From Pseudomonas fluorescens (GTDB lineage: Bacteria > Pseudomonadota > Gammaproteobacteria > Pseudomonadales > Pseudomonadaceae), in contig NZ_CABVII010000009.1 in NCBI RefSeq assembly GCF_902497995.1, positions 1 to 64,000 on the forward strand: 64,000 bases of DNA. The letters run 5' to 3'. Shown piece after piece: positions 48,000-63,153 of the stretch. The notes beneath the pieces are model-generated. The model saw only the letters and a list, made by a program, of their open reading frames with translations, made no database searches and was not told the DNA's origin. Position numbers and translations under genes: made by a program. Within the stretch, counting starts at the first letter, position 1. Each line of letters begins with the position of its first letter.

Positions 48000-48939
48000 C
48001 TATTGATAGCGGCTTTAACCACATCACCGTACTGCTTGACGAAGCCGTCGAGGCTCTCGCCGTACGACCTGATGGCTGCTATCTGGACGGTACGTTCGGG
48101 CGCGGCGGACACAGCCGGTTGATCCTCAGCCAGCTCGGTCCCGATGGTCGGGTGCTCGGATTCGATAAAGATCCTCAAGCGATTGCCACCGGGCAAGCGC
48201 TAGCGGCCGAAGATGGCCGCTTTGTCGTTGTACAGCGTAGCTTTGCCGAGCTCGGTTCGGAAGTCGCCGAACGCGGCCTGGCGGGCAAGGTCAGTGGCGT
48301 TCTGCTCGATCTGGGCGTCTCTTCGCCGCAGCTCGACGACCCTGAGCGCGGCTTCAGTTTCCTCAACGATGGCCCGCTGGACATGCGCATGGACCCGTCT
48401 CGCGGGATCAGCGCTGCCGAATTCGTCAACACCGCGCCGGTGGAAGAAATTGCCCGGGTGTTCAAGGAATACGGCGAAGAACGTTTCTCCGGTCGCATGG
48501 CCCGTGCCGTGGCCGAGCGTCGCGACATCAAGCCGTTCGAGCGCACTGCCGATCTGGCTGAAGTCCTGAAAGTCGCCAACCCGGCGTGGGAAAAGGGCAA
48601 GAACCCGGCGACCCGTGCGTTCCAGGGCCTGCGTATTCACGTCAACAACGAACTGGGCGATCTGGAGGCCGGCCTCGAAGCCGCCCTGGAGTGCCTGGAC
48701 GTCGGCGGTCGTCTGGTGGTCATCAGCTTCCATTCGCTGGAAGACCGCATCGTCAAACTGTTCATGCGCAAACTGGTGAAAGGCGAAACCGACAACCTGC
48801 CGCGCAACCTGCCGGTCCGTCACGTCGCCTTCGAACCGAAAATCAAAGTCCATGGCAAAGCGCAGTCCGCGTCCGAGGCCGAACTCAAAGCCAACCCACG
48901 TTCCCGTAGCGCCATCATGCGTGTCGCGGAGAAGCTGCG

Positions 48940-48943
<4 letters not shown>
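47996..48943 (+). CDS. rsmH: 16S rRNA (cytosine(1402)-N(4))-methyltransferase
   Basis: 315 residues, Rossmann methyltransferase with the SAM loop [16 protein letters not shown] and [14 protein letters not shown]. It methylates N4 of C1402, the same base whose ribose is methylated by RsmI encoded 1.2 kb upstream. It starts with GTG, overlapping mraZ. Confidence 0.97.
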
Positions 48944-50971
<2,028 letters not shown>

Positions 50972-50972
<1 letters not shown>

Positions 50973-52435
50973 TGTCTCTGAGCCTGAATAAGATTTTCGC
51001 CCACGCCGGTCACGATCTGCTGATCCGCGAACTGACCCTGGACAGCCGAAATGTGCGGGCGGGCGATCTGTTTCTCGCCGTTCCTGGCGGCAAGTTCGAC
51101 GGTCGAGCGCACATCGCCGACGCCTTGCAGCGCGGTGCCGCGGCGGTGGCTTACGAAGTCGAAGGCGCAACCGTGCTGCCGATCACCGAGGTGCCGCTGA
51201 TTCCGGTCAAGGGGCTGGCGGCGCAGTTGTCGGACATCGCGGGGCGTTTTTACGGTGAACCGAGCCGCCATCTGAATCTGATCGGCGTCACCGGCACCAA
51301 CGGTAAAACCAGCGTAACGCAGTTGGTCGCGCAAGCGCTGGATTTGCTCGGTCAGCATTGCGGCATCGTTGGCACCCTGGGCTCCGGTTTCTACGGCGCG
51401 CTGCAAAGCGGCCTGCACACCACCCCGAACCCGATCGCCGTGCAAGCGACCCTCGCCGACCTGAAAAAGGCCGGTGCCAAAGCCGTGGCGATGGAAGTCT
51501 CTTCCCACGGTCTGGATCAGGGCCGCGTGACTGCGTTGGCGTTCGATGTGGCGGTGATGACCAACCTGTCCCGCGATCACCTGGATTACCACGGCACCAT
51601 GCAGGCCTACGGCGAAGCCAAGGCCAGGCTGTTTGCCTGGAGCGATCTGAAATGCCGCGTGGTCAACCTTGACGACGATTTCGGCCGGCGACTGGTCGCG
51701 GAAAAACGCGAATCGCGGCTGATCACCTACAGCCTGGAAAATTCCAGCGCCTATCTTTATTGCCGTGAAGCGCAGTTCGACGACGAAGGCGTGCGCGCCA
51801 CACTGGTTACCCCGCAGGGTCAACACCATCTGCGCAGCACCTTGCTCGGTCGCTTCAACCTGAGCAACGTACTGGCGGCCGTGGGTGCCTTGCTCGGTCT
51901 GGATTACGCGCTGGACGAAATTCTCAAGGTGCTGCCGAAACTCGAAGGCCCGGTCGGTCGCATGCAGCGGCTCGGCGGTGGTTCCCAGCCGCTGGTGGTG
52001 GTCGATTACGCCCACACGCCGGACGCGCTGGAAAAAGTCTTGATGGCCCTGCGTCCTCACGCCAAAGGTCGCTTGCTGTGCCTGTTCGGTTGCGGCGGCG
52101 ATCGCGATCGGGGCAAGCGCCCGCTGATGGCCGAAGTGGTCGAGCGCCTGGCCGACGGCGTGCTGGTGACCGATGACAACCCGCGCACGGAAGACCCCGC
52201 CGTGATTTTCGATGACATCCGCGCCGGCTTCACGGCTGTGGATAAAGTCACTTTCGTCGCCGGCCGTGGCCAGGCGATTGCCCGGTTGATCGCAGGTGCG
52301 TCGGTGGATGACGTGATTGTCCTGGCCGGTAAAGGTCACGAGGACTATCAGGAAATCAACGGCCAGCGTCACGCGTTCTCCGATCTGGTCGAGGCCGATC
52401 ATGCCTTGACCGCGTGGGAGGTGGCCCATGCTTAA
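50972..52435 (+). CDS. murE: UDP-MurNAc-L-Ala-D-Glu:meso-diaminopimelate ligase
   Basis: 487 residues, Mur ligase. ATP loop GVTGTNGKTS lies at residues 105-114. The DNPR motif (402-405) indicates meso-diaminopimelate rather than lysine as substrate, fitting Gram-negative peptidoglycan. It overlaps ftsI by one base and murF by 8 nt. Confidence 0.97.
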
Positions 52436-53795
52436 AGCGTTGAAGCTGAGCGAATTGACCGGCGCGCTGAACGGCCAACTGCTGATGGCCGATGCCACGT
52501 TCGATGGCGTCAGTATCGACAGTCGCGCCATCGAGCCCGGCCAACTGTTCATTGCCCTGACCGGTCCGCGCTTCGATGGCCATGACTATTTGAGCGATGT
52601 GGCCAACCTGGGCGCCGCCGGTGCATTGGTCGAGCGTGAAGTCGCCGACAGCGCACTGCCGCAATTGCTGGTCAAGGATACCCGCCAGGCCCTTGGGCAA
52701 CTGGGCGCGATGAATCGTGCCGCGTTCACCCATCCCGTGGCCGCCATCACCGGTTCCAGCGGCAAGACCACGGTCAAGGAAATGCTCGCCAGCATCCTGC
52801 GCACGCGTGGTTCGGTACTGGCGACCCGTGGCAATCTGAACAATGACCTCGGCGTGCCGCTGACCCTGCTCGAACTCGCGCCGGAACACACCGCTGCAGT
52901 GATCGAGCTTGGCGCTTCGCGGCTCGGTGAAATTGCCTACACCGTCGCCATGACCAAGCCGCATGTGGCCGTGCTCAACAACGCAGGTACGGCCCACGTC
53001 GGCGAGTTCGGCGGGCCGGAAAAAATCGTTGAGGCCAAGGGCGAGATCATTGAAGGGCTGGCGGCCGATGGCGTCGCCGTGCTCAATCTCGACGACAAGG
53101 CGTTCGCCATCTGGAAGGCCCGCGCTGGCGGTCGCAAAGTGCTGACGTTCGCCTTGAGCAATGTCGGTGCCGACTTCTATGCCAGCGACCTGGACCGCGA
53201 TGCTCGCGGTTGCCCGGCCTTCAATCTGCACAGTCCTGAAGGCGAGGCGCGGGTTCAGCTGAATCTGCTTGGCACCCATAACGTCGCCAACGCCCTGGCC
53301 GCCGCAGCGGCAGCCCATGCGCTGGGCGTATCGCTGTCCGGGATCGTCGCCGGCCTTGGCGCGGTGCAACCGGTCAAGGGCCGTACTGTCGCGCAACTGG
53401 CCAGCAATGGCATGCGCGTGATCGATGACACGTATAACGCGAATCCCACCTCCATGTGCGCCGCCGTTGATATACTGGCCGGCTTTTCCGGTCGCACCGT
53501 CCTGGTGCTCGGGGATATCGGCGAATTGGGCGAATGGGCGGAGCAGGGGCACCGCGATGTGGGCGAGTACGCCCGCGGCAAGGTATCCGCGCTTTATGCC
53601 GTCGGGCCGATGATGGCTCACGCCGTGAACGCTTTCGGTGAGCAGGCCTGGCACTTCAGCACACAGGCTGAACTGATCAAGGCCCTCGACGCCGAGCAAG
53701 ACACAAACACCACCATTTTGATCAAAGGCTCGCGCAGCGCGGCGATGGAAAACATCGTCGCCGCTTTGTGCGGGACCCGTCTGGAGAAACATTAA
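52428..53795 (+). CDS. murF: UDP-MurNAc-tripeptide:D-Ala-D-Ala ligase
   Basis: 455 residues. ATP loop [12 protein letters not shown] at 109-120, and family phrase [17 protein letters not shown]. It adds D-Ala-D-Ala to finish the cytoplasmic pentapeptide. It starts 8 nt inside murE, and its stop overlaps the mraY start. Confidence 0.97.
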   Translation: MLKALKLSELTGALNGQLLMADATFDGVSIDSRAIEPGQLFIALTGPRFDGHDYLSDVANLGAAGALVEREVADSALPQLLVKDTRQALGQLGAMNRAAFTHPVAAITGSSGKTTVKEMLASILRTRGSVLATRGNLNNDLGVPLTLLELAPEHTAAVIELGASRLGEIAYTVAMTKPHVAVLNNAGTAHVGEFGGPEKIVEAKGEIIEGLAADGVAVLNLDDKAFAIWKARAGGRKVLTFALSNVGADFYASDLDRDARGCPAFNLHSPEGEARVQLNLLGTHNVANALAAAAAAHALGVSLSGIVAGLGAVQPVKGRTVAQLASNGMRVIDDTYNANPTSMCAAVDILAGFSGRTVLVLGDIGELGEWAEQGHRDVGEYARGKVSALYAVGPMMAHAVNAFGEQAWHFSTQAELIKALDAEQDTNTTILIKGSRSAAMENIVAALCGTRLEKH

Positions 53796-54877
53796 TGCTG
53801 CTGCTGCTAGCGGAGTATCTGCAACAGTTCTACAAAGGCTTCGCGGTCTTCCAGTACCTGACCCTGCGCGGGATCCTCGGTGTGCTGACCGCGCTGGTTT
53901 TGTCGCTGTGCTATGGCCCGTGGATGATCCGTACTTTGCAGAACCGTCAGATCGGTCAATCCGTTCGCAACGACGGCCCACAATCGCACCTGTCCAAATC
54001 CGGCACCCCGACCATGGGCGGCGCGCTGATTCTGTCGTCCATCGGCGTCAGCACCTTGCTTTGGGCTGACCTGAGCAACCGTTATGTCTGGACCGTACTC
54101 CTGGTGACGTTGCTGTTCGGCGCCATCGGTTGGGTCGACGACTATCGCAAGGTGATCGAGAAGAACTCCCGTGGTCTGCCGAGTCGCTGGAAATACTTCT
54201 GGCAATCGGTGTTCGGCCTGGGGGCGGCGATTTTCCTGTTCATGACCGCAACAACGCCGGTGGAAACCACCCTGATCCTGCCGATGCTCAAGGACCACAG
54301 CATTGCGCTGGGTGCAGGCTTCATCGTGCTGACTTATTTCGTGATCGTCGGGTCGAGCAACGCGGTCAACCTGACCGATGGCCTCGACGGCCTGGCGATC
54401 ATGCCAACCGTGATGGTTGGCGGCGGGCTGGGGATATTCTGCTATCTCTCGGGTAACGTGAAGTTCGCCGAATACCTGCTGATTCCTTATGTACCGGGCG
54501 CCGGTGAGTTGATCGTATTCTGCGGCGCGCTGATCGGCGCGGGCCTGGGCTTCCTCTGGTTCAACACCTATCCGGCACAGGTTTTCATGGGTGACGTTGG
54601 CGCGCTGGCGCTGGGCGCGGCCCTGGGCACTATCGCGGTGATCGTCCGTCAGGAAATCGTCCTGTTCATCATGGGCGGCGTGTTCGTGATGGAGACCCTG
54701 TCAGTCGTCATCCAGGTTGCATCCTTCAAGTTGACCGGTCGCCGTGTGTTCCGCATGGCACCGATTCACCACCACTTTGAACTCAAGGGCTGGCCCGAGC
54801 CGCGTGTGATCGTCCGTTTCTGGATCATCACCGTGATTCTGGTACTGGTCGGCCTTGCCACCCTGAAGCTGAGGTAG
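53795..54877 (+). CDS. mraY: Phospho-MurNAc-pentapeptide transferase
   Basis: 360 residues, ten membrane segments. It transfers phospho-MurNAc-pentapeptide to undecaprenyl phosphate, giving lipid I. Catalytic/Mg2+ motifs VDDYRK and [10 protein letters not shown] and the [11 protein letters not shown] loop are intact. The start overlaps the murF stop (TAATG); an in-frame upstream ATG lies inside murF. Confidence 0.97.
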   Translation: MLLLLAEYLQQFYKGFAVFQYLTLRGILGVLTALVLSLCYGPWMIRTLQNRQIGQSVRNDGPQSHLSKSGTPTMGGALILSSIGVSTLLWADLSNRYVWTVLLVTLLFGAIGWVDDYRKVIEKNSRGLPSRWKYFWQSVFGLGAAIFLFMTATTPVETTLILPMLKDHSIALGAGFIVLTYFVIVGSSNAVNLTDGLDGLAIMPTVMVGGGLGIFCYLSGNVKFAEYLLIPYVPGAGELIVFCGALIGAGLGFLWFNTYPAQVFMGDVGALALGAALGTIAVIVRQEIVLFIMGGVFVMETLSVVIQVASFKLTGRRVFRMAPIHHHFELKGWPEPRVIVRFWIITVILVLVGLATLKLR

Positions 54878-54882
54878 AACGA

Positions 54883-56229
54883 GTGTCTCTGATCGCTTCT
54901 GACCACTTCCGCATCGTTGTCGGCCTCGGCAAGAGCGGCATGTCCCTGGTTCGCTTCCTGGCGAACCGGGGCGTGTCGTTTGCCGTGGCCGATACGCGGG
55001 AAAATCCACCGGAACTGGCCACGCTCAAGCGTGACTATCCGCACGTGGAAGTGCGTTGTGGCGAGCTGGACGTCGAATTCCTGTGCCGCGCCGACGAGCT
55101 CTACGTGAGCCCCGGCCTGGCGCTGGCGACCCCGGCCCTGCAGGCTGCCGCCGCCCGTGGCGTGAAATTGTCCGGCGATATCGAGCTGTTCGCGCGTAAC
55201 GCGAAAGCGCCGATTGTCGCCATCAGCGGTTCCAATGCGAAAAGCACCGTCACCACCCTGGTCGGCGAGATGGCGGCTGCGGCGGGCAAGCGTGTTGCGG
55301 TCGGGGGCAACCTCGGCACGCCGGCGCTGGACCTGCTCAGCGATGATGTCGAGCTGTACGTGATGGAACTGTCGAGTTTCCAGCTTGAGACCACCGATAA
55401 CCTCGGCGCTGAAGTGGCGACTGTGCTCAATGTCAGTGAAGACCACATGGATCGCTACAGCGGTCTGCCGGCCTATCACCTGGCCAAGCACCGGATTTTC
55501 CGGGGTGCCAGACAATTCGTGGTCAACCGTCAGGATGCCCTGAGTCGTCCGTTGATAGGCGAAGGGCAGCCATGCTGGACCTTCGGCCTGAGCAAACCCG
55601 ATTTCAAGGCTTTCGGTATCCGTGAAGAAGACGGCGAGAAATACCTGGCCTTCGAATTCCAGAACCTGATGCCGGTGCGCGAGTTGAAGATTCGCGGCGC
55701 GCATAACCAGTCCAACGCGCTGGCAGCCCTGGCCCTGGGCCATGCCGTCGGCCTGCCGTTCGATGCCATGCTGTCGAGCCTGCGCACCTTCGCCGGTCTC
55801 GAGCACCGCTGCCAGTGGGTCCGCGACCTCGACGGCGTGGGCTACTACAACGATTCCAAGGCCACCAACGTGGGCGCCGCACTGGCGGCCATCGAAGGCC
55901 TGGGCGCGGACATCGACGGCAAGCTCGTGCTGATCGCCGGTGGCGACGGCAAGGGTGCCGAGTTCAAGGACCTGCGCGATCCGGTGGCGGCCAACTGCCG
56001 CGCCGTGGTCCTGATGGGCCGCGATTCCGACAAGATCGGCGAAGCCATCGGCGATACCGTACCGCTGATCCGCGCCGGCTCCCTGGTCGAAGCCGTCGAG
56101 CAATGCCGTGCCGCAGCCCAGCCGGGCGACGTAGTGCTGCTGTCGCCAGCCTGCGCCAGTTTCGACATGTTCAAGAACTACGAAGACCGTGGTCACCAGT
56201 TCGTCCAAGCCGTGGAGGATCTGGCATGA
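54883..56229 (+). CDS. murD: UDP-MurNAc-L-Ala:D-glutamate ligase
   Basis: 448 residues. The ATP loop reads SGSNAKSTVTTLV, with Ser and Ala in place of the common GTNGKST; pseudomonads generally show this variant. GTG start after CTGAGG, 5 nt beyond mraY. Overlaps ftsW by 4 nt. Confidence 0.96.
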   Translation: MSLIASDHFRIVVGLGKSGMSLVRFLANRGVSFAVADTRENPPELATLKRDYPHVEVRCGELDVEFLCRADELYVSPGLALATPALQAAAARGVKLSGDIELFARNAKAPIVAISGSNAKSTVTTLVGEMAAAAGKRVAVGGNLGTPALDLLSDDVELYVMELSSFQLETTDNLGAEVATVLNVSEDHMDRYSGLPAYHLAKHRIFRGARQFVVNRQDALSRPLIGEGQPCWTFGLSKPDFKAFGIREEDGEKYLAFEFQNLMPVRELKIRGAHNQSNALAALALGHAVGLPFDAMLSSLRTFAGLEHRCQWVRDLDGVGYYNDSKATNVGAALAAIEGLGADIDGKLVLIAGGDGKGAEFKDLRDPVAANCRAVVLMGRDSDKIGEAIGDTVPLIRAGSLVEAVEQCRAAAQPGDVVLLSPACASFDMFKNYEDRGHQFVQAVEDLA

Positions 56230-57443
56230 GCCTGAGAGGCATCATCAAGCCGTATCCATCGCCGCTCATCACCGGGCGCGGTATCGACCTCGACTTCCCG
56301 ATGCTCGCCGGTTGCCTGACGCTGCTCGGCCTGGGGCTGATCATGATCGCCTCGGCGTCGACCGAAGTGGCGGCCGTGCAGTCGGGCAGCGCCCTGTATT
56401 ACATGATTCGCCACCTTATTTACGTGGTGCTGGGCCTGGGTGCCTGCATCGTCACCATGATGATCCCGATTGCCACCTGGCAACGCCTGGGCTGGCTGAT
56501 GCTGCTGGGTGCCTTCGGCTTGCTGGTGATGGTGATCATTCCGGGGATCGGCCGTGAGGTTAACGGTTCGATGCGCTGGATCGGCTTCAGTTTCTTCAAC
56601 GTCCAGCCTTCCGAGATCGCCAAGGTGTTCGTGGTGATCTACCTCGCCGGTTATCTGGTGCGTCGCCAGAAAGAAGTGCGTGAAAGCTGGATGGGCTTCT
56701 TCAAGCCGTTCATCGTGCTGCTGCCGATGGCGGGTCTGCTGCTGATGGAGCCGGACTTCGGTGCCACCGTCGTGATGATGGGAGCGGCGGCGGCGATGCT
56801 GTTCCTTGGCGGTGTCGGGCTGTTCCGTTTTTCCCTGATGGTGGTGCTGGCCGTCGGCGCGGTGGTGCTGTTGATTCAGATGCAGCCCTATCGAATGGCG
56901 CGTCTGACCAACTTTGCCGACCCGTGGGCCGACCAGTTCGGCGCCGGCTATCAGTTGTCCCAGGCATTGATCGCCTTCGGTCGCGGCGAATGGCTTGGCG
57001 TCGGTCTGGGCAACAGCGTGCAGAAACAGTTCTACCTGCCGGAAGCCCACACTGACTTCGTGTTCTCGGTCCTGGCCGAAGAGCTGGGTGCGGTGGGTTC
57101 GTTGTGCACCGTGGCACTGTTCGTCTTCGTGTGTGTTCGTGGCATGTACATCGGACTATGGGCTGAAAAGGCCAAGCAGTTTTTTGCTGCTTACGTGGCA
57201 TACGGTCTGTCGTTCCTGTGGATCGGTCAGTTCCTGATCAACATCGGCGTGAACGTCGGTCTGCTGCCGACCAAGGGTCTGACCCTGCCGTTCCTCAGTT
57301 ATGGCGGTAGTTCGTTGGTGATCTGCTGTGCCTGTCTCGGCTTGTTGCTGCGCATCGAGTGGGAGAGTCGAACCCACCTGGGCAGTGAAGAGATGGAGTT
57401 CCATGAAAGCGACTTCGCCGAGGAGCCGAACCATGGGCGCTAA
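56226..57443 (+). CDS. ftsW: Peptidoglycan glycosyltransferase FtsW
   Basis: 405 residues, ten membrane segments of the SEDS family. It polymerises septal glycan strands as a complex with FtsI. The SEDS features are intact: the EVNGSMRWI loop, the QPSEIAK motif and the conserved EPDFGATVV stretch carrying the catalytic Asp. The start overlaps murD by 4 nt; a longer in-frame extension is an antisense-frame artefact of murD. Confidence 0.97.
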   Translation: MSLRGIIKPYPSPLITGRGIDLDFPMLAGCLTLLGLGLIMIASASTEVAAVQSGSALYYMIRHLIYVVLGLGACIVTMMIPIATWQRLGWLMLLGAFGLLVMVIIPGIGREVNGSMRWIGFSFFNVQPSEIAKVFVVIYLAGYLVRRQKEVRESWMGFFKPFIVLLPMAGLLLMEPDFGATVVMMGAAAAMLFLGGVGLFRFSLMVVLAVGAVVLLIQMQPYRMARLTNFADPWADQFGAGYQLSQALIAFGRGEWLGVGLGNSVQKQFYLPEAHTDFVFSVLAEELGAVGSLCTVALFVFVCVRGMYIGLWAEKAKQFFAAYVAYGLSFLWIGQFLINIGVNVGLLPTKGLTLPFLSYGGSSLVICCACLGLLLRIEWESRTHLGSEEMEFHESDFAEEPNHGR

Positions 57444-58495
57444 CGTCATGATCATGGCCGGCGGCACTGGTGGACACGTGTTCCCGGCGCTGGCCTGTGC
57501 CCGCGAGTTCCAGGCGCGCGGCTATACCGTGCACTGGCTCGGCACTCCGCGTGGCATCGAGAACGAGCTGGTGCCGCTGGCCGGTATCGAGCTGCACCGG
57601 ATCAACGCCAGCGGTCTGCGGGGCAAGGGCAAATTGTCCCTGCTCAAGGCCCCGTTCATGGTGCTCAAGTCCATTTGGCAGGCACGGGCGATCATTCGCC
57701 AGCTGGAGCCGGTGTGTGCGGTCGGCTTTGGTGGATTTGTGACCGGCCCCGGTGGCGTTGCAGCCAAACTGGCCGGCGTGCCGGTGATTGTTCACGAACA
57801 GAACGCCGTGGCCGGTACCGCCAATCGGTTGCTGGTGCCGTTTGCCGCCCGAGTCTGTGAAGCGTTCCCCGACACCTTTACCCTGTCGGACAGCCGCCGG
57901 ACCACCGGTAATCCGGTGCGCACCGAGCTGTTCCTCGAGACATCGCGACCTGCCCTGGCCGGTCGCAAGGCGCGTTTGCTGATCCTGGGCGGAAGCCTGG
58001 GCGCAGAACCGTTGAACAAGTTGCTGCCTGAAGCCCTGTCGCAAGTCGCCCCCGACCTGCGCCCGGAAGTGTTTCATCAGGCTGGCAAAAATCACGATGA
58101 AGTGACTGCAGAGCGCTATCGCGCGGCTGGCGTCGAGGCGCAAGTGCAGCCTTTCATCAAAGACATGGCCCAAGCCTACGGCTGGGCCGACCTGGTGGTG
58201 TGCCGCGCAGGCGCGTTGACCATCAGTGAACTGGCGGCCGCCGGTCTGCCTTCGATGCTGGTGCCTTTGCCCCACGCGATCGACGATCACCAGACCCGCA
58301 ACGCCGATTATTTGGCCCGTGAAGGCGCTGCCTTCCTGATGCCACAAAGAACGACTGGCGCAGCGGATCTTGCCGCACGCCTGACAGAGGTCCTGATGCA
58401 ACCACAACGACTCGCTGACATGGCCACCGCCGCACGCCGCCTGGCCAAACCCGATGCCACCCGTAACGTGGTCGATACCTGCCTGGAGGTGGCCC

Positions 58496-58503
<8 letters not shown>
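57433..58503 (+). CDS. murG: UDP-GlcNAc:lipid I N-acetylglucosaminyltransferase
   Basis: 356 residues, GT28 family. It makes lipid II from lipid I at the inner membrane face. Motifs are [14 protein letters not shown] (residues 8-21) and the nucleotide-binding [10 protein letters not shown] and [18 protein letters not shown] segments. It starts inside the last 11 nt of ftsW, after AGGAG. Confidence 0.97.
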
Positions 58504-60933
<2,430 letters not shown>

Positions 60934-60937
60934 GACC

Positions 60938-61807
60938 ATGCAAGGCGCCCAGCTGAGACATCAGCCTCCCGCACCGACCGGCCGCAAGCCGGTGCCGCGG
61001 GGTGCCAGCCGAATGGTGGCCAAAGAGCCGATGTCCGCGCGCCTGCCCAAAGCCAATTTTGCTTTTATCAAAAGCCTGTTCTGGCCAGTGCTGCTGGTAG
61101 CACTGGGTTTCGGCACTTACGAAGGCGCGCAGCGCTTGCTGCCGTACGCCGATCGGCCGATCAGCAAAATCGCCGTGCAGGGCGATTTGAGTTACATCAG
61201 CCAGCAAGCGGTGCAGCAACGAATCGCCCCATTCGTGGCGTCGAGTTTCTTCACCATCGACCTGGCGGGCATGCGCACCGAGCTGGAACAGATGCCATGG
61301 ATTGCCCACGCCGAAGTGCGCAGGGTGTGGCCGGATCAAGTGGTGATCCGCCTGGAAGAACAACTGCCGGTGGCCCGTTGGGGCGATGAATCGCTGTTGA
61401 ACAACCAGGGGCAGGCGTTCACCCCGCGTGAACTGGCGAACTACGAACACTTGCCACAGCTGTTCGGCCCACAACGGGCTCAACAGAAAGTGATGCAGCA
61501 ATACCAGGTGCTGAGCCAGATGCTCAGGCCGTTGGGCTTCTCGATCGCACGCCTGGAGTTGCGTGATCGAGGCAGCTGGTTCCTGACCACCGGCGCCGGC
61601 AGCGCGGGTCCGGGGATCGAACTGCTGCTGGGACGCGGCAACCAGGTGGAAAAGATGCGCCGCTTCATTGCCATCTATGACAAGACGCTCAAAGAACAGA
61701 TTACGAACATTGCGCGCATCGATCTGCGCTACGCCAACGGCCTCGCTGTTGGCTGGCGGGAACCTGTAGCGCCCACGACGGCCCAACCCGCTGTCGCGAA
61801 GAATTAA
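60938..61807 (+). CDS. ftsQ: Cell division protein FtsQ
   Basis: 289 residues: cytoplasmic tail of about 45 residues rich in Arg and Pro, one membrane segment (about 46-62), a POTRA domain (about 72-140, [20 protein letters not shown]) and a beta domain. It scaffolds FtsB and FtsL. The ATG follows GAGG, 4 nt after ddlB. Confidence 0.94.
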   Translation: MQGAQLRHQPPAPTGRKPVPRGASRMVAKEPMSARLPKANFAFIKSLFWPVLLVALGFGTYEGAQRLLPYADRPISKIAVQGDLSYISQQAVQQRIAPFVASSFFTIDLAGMRTELEQMPWIAHAEVRRVWPDQVVIRLEEQLPVARWGDESLLNNQGQAFTPRELANYEHLPQLFGPQRAQQKVMQQYQVLSQMLRPLGFSIARLELRDRGSWFLTTGAGSAGPGIELLLGRGNQVEKMRRFIAIYDKTLKEQITNIARIDLRYANGLAVGWREPVAPTTAQPAVAKN

Positions 61808-61822
61808 GAAGAGGCAGGACCC

Positions 61823-63082
61823 ATGGCAAACGTGCAAAGCGGCAAAATGATCGTCGGTCTCGATATCGGCACCTCCAAGGTGGTGGCGCTGGTCGGCGAG
61901 GTCTCGGACGACGGCACGCTGGAAATCGTCGGGATCGGTACCCATCCGTCCCGGGGCCTGAAGAAAGGCGTGGTGGTGAACATCGAGTCCACGGTGCAGT
62001 CGATCCAGCGCGCGATCGAAGAAGCGCAGTTGATGGCCGGTTGCCGGATCCACTCGGCATTCGTCGGCGTGGCGGGCAATCACATCCGCAGCCTGAACTC
62101 CCACGGCATCGTGGCGATTCGCGATCGCGAAGTCAGCGCCGCCGACCTTGAGCGCGTGCTCGACGCCGCCCAGGCCGTGGCGATCCCGGCTGACCAGCGC
62201 GTGCTGCACACCCTGCCGCAGGATTACGTGATCGATAACCAGGAAGGCGTGCGTGAGCCCCTGGGCATGTCCGGCGTGCGCCTGGAAGCCAAGGTCCACG
62301 TGGTCACCTGCGCCGTCAACGCCGCACAGAACATTGAAAAATGCGTGCGTCGCTGCGGCCTGGAAATCGACGACATCATTCTCGAACAGCTGGCCTCCGC
62401 CTATTCGGTCCTGACCGACGACGAGAAAGAGCTGGGCGTGTGCCTGGTGGACATCGGCGGCGGCACCACCGACATCGCGATCTTCACCGAAGGCGCGATC
62501 CGTCACACCGCGGTGATTCCGATTGCGGGCGACCAGGTCACCAACGACATCGCCATGGCGTTGCGCACCCCGACCCAGTACGCCGAAGAAATCAAGATTC
62601 GCTACGCCTGCGCCCTGGCCAAGCTGGCCGGTGCCGGTGAAACCATCAAGGTGCCAAGCGTCGGCGACCGTCCGCCGCGCGAGTTGTCCCGCCAGGCGCT
62701 GGCCGAAGTGGTCGAGCCGCGTTACGACGAGCTGTTCACGCTGATTCAGGCCGAACTGCGTCGCAGCGGCTACGAAGACCTGATCCCGGCCGGCATCGTG
62801 CTGACCGGCGGTACCTCGAAAATGGAAGGCGCGGTCGAACTGGCCGAAGAGATCTTCCACATGCCGGTCCGCCTGGGCGTGCCCCATGGCGTCAAGGGCC
62901 TGGACGACGTGGTCCGCAACCCGATCTATTCCACCGGCGTGGGCCTGCTGATGTACGGCCTGCAGAAGCAGTCCGACGGGATTTCGTTCTCGGGCATCAG
63001 CAGCCGCGACAGCTACAGCAATGAAGAACCGAAAGTCGCCTTGCTCGATCGCTTCAAGAGCTGGGTACAAGGCAATTTCTAA
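61823..63082 (+). CDS. ftsA: Cell division protein FtsA
   Basis: 419 residues, actin-like ATPase that tethers FtsZ to the membrane. Phosphate loops VGLDIGTSKVVALVGEV (residues 11-27) and LVDIGGGTTDIAIF are present, and the C-terminal amphipathic helix (LLDRFKSWVQGNF) is the membrane anchor. It starts 15 nt after ftsQ. Confidence 0.97.
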   Translation: MANVQSGKMIVGLDIGTSKVVALVGEVSDDGTLEIVGIGTHPSRGLKKGVVVNIESTVQSIQRAIEEAQLMAGCRIHSAFVGVAGNHIRSLNSHGIVAIRDREVSAADLERVLDAAQAVAIPADQRVLHTLPQDYVIDNQEGVREPLGMSGVRLEAKVHVVTCAVNAAQNIEKCVRRCGLEIDDIILEQLASAYSVLTDDEKELGVCLVDIGGGTTDIAIFTEGAIRHTAVIPIAGDQVTNDIAMALRTPTQYAEEIKIRYACALAKLAGAGETIKVPSVGDRPPRELSRQALAEVVEPRYDELFTLIQAELRRSGYEDLIPAGIVLTGGTSKMEGAVELAEEIFHMPVRLGVPHGVKGLDDVVRNPIYSTGVGLLMYGLQKQSDGISFSGISSRDSYSNEEPKVALLDRFKSWVQGNF

Positions 63083-63153
63083 AGATTTACCGCAGCACCG
63101 TTGTAGATACAGGCAGTAGGCGCAAAAACTAGAGAAATGAGAGGAGAGGGAAA

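Noticed and set aside
54883..55260. MurD ATP loop GSNAKST as an inactivating change
   Set aside because: The Lys and following Ser/Thr that bind phosphate are kept, and I recall the same variant in other Pseudomonas MurD proteins.
55815..56225. N-terminal extension of ftsW into murD
   Set aside because: The extension is a frameshifted, Arg-rich reading of murD; FtsW begins at the ATG that overlaps the murD stop, as in relatives.
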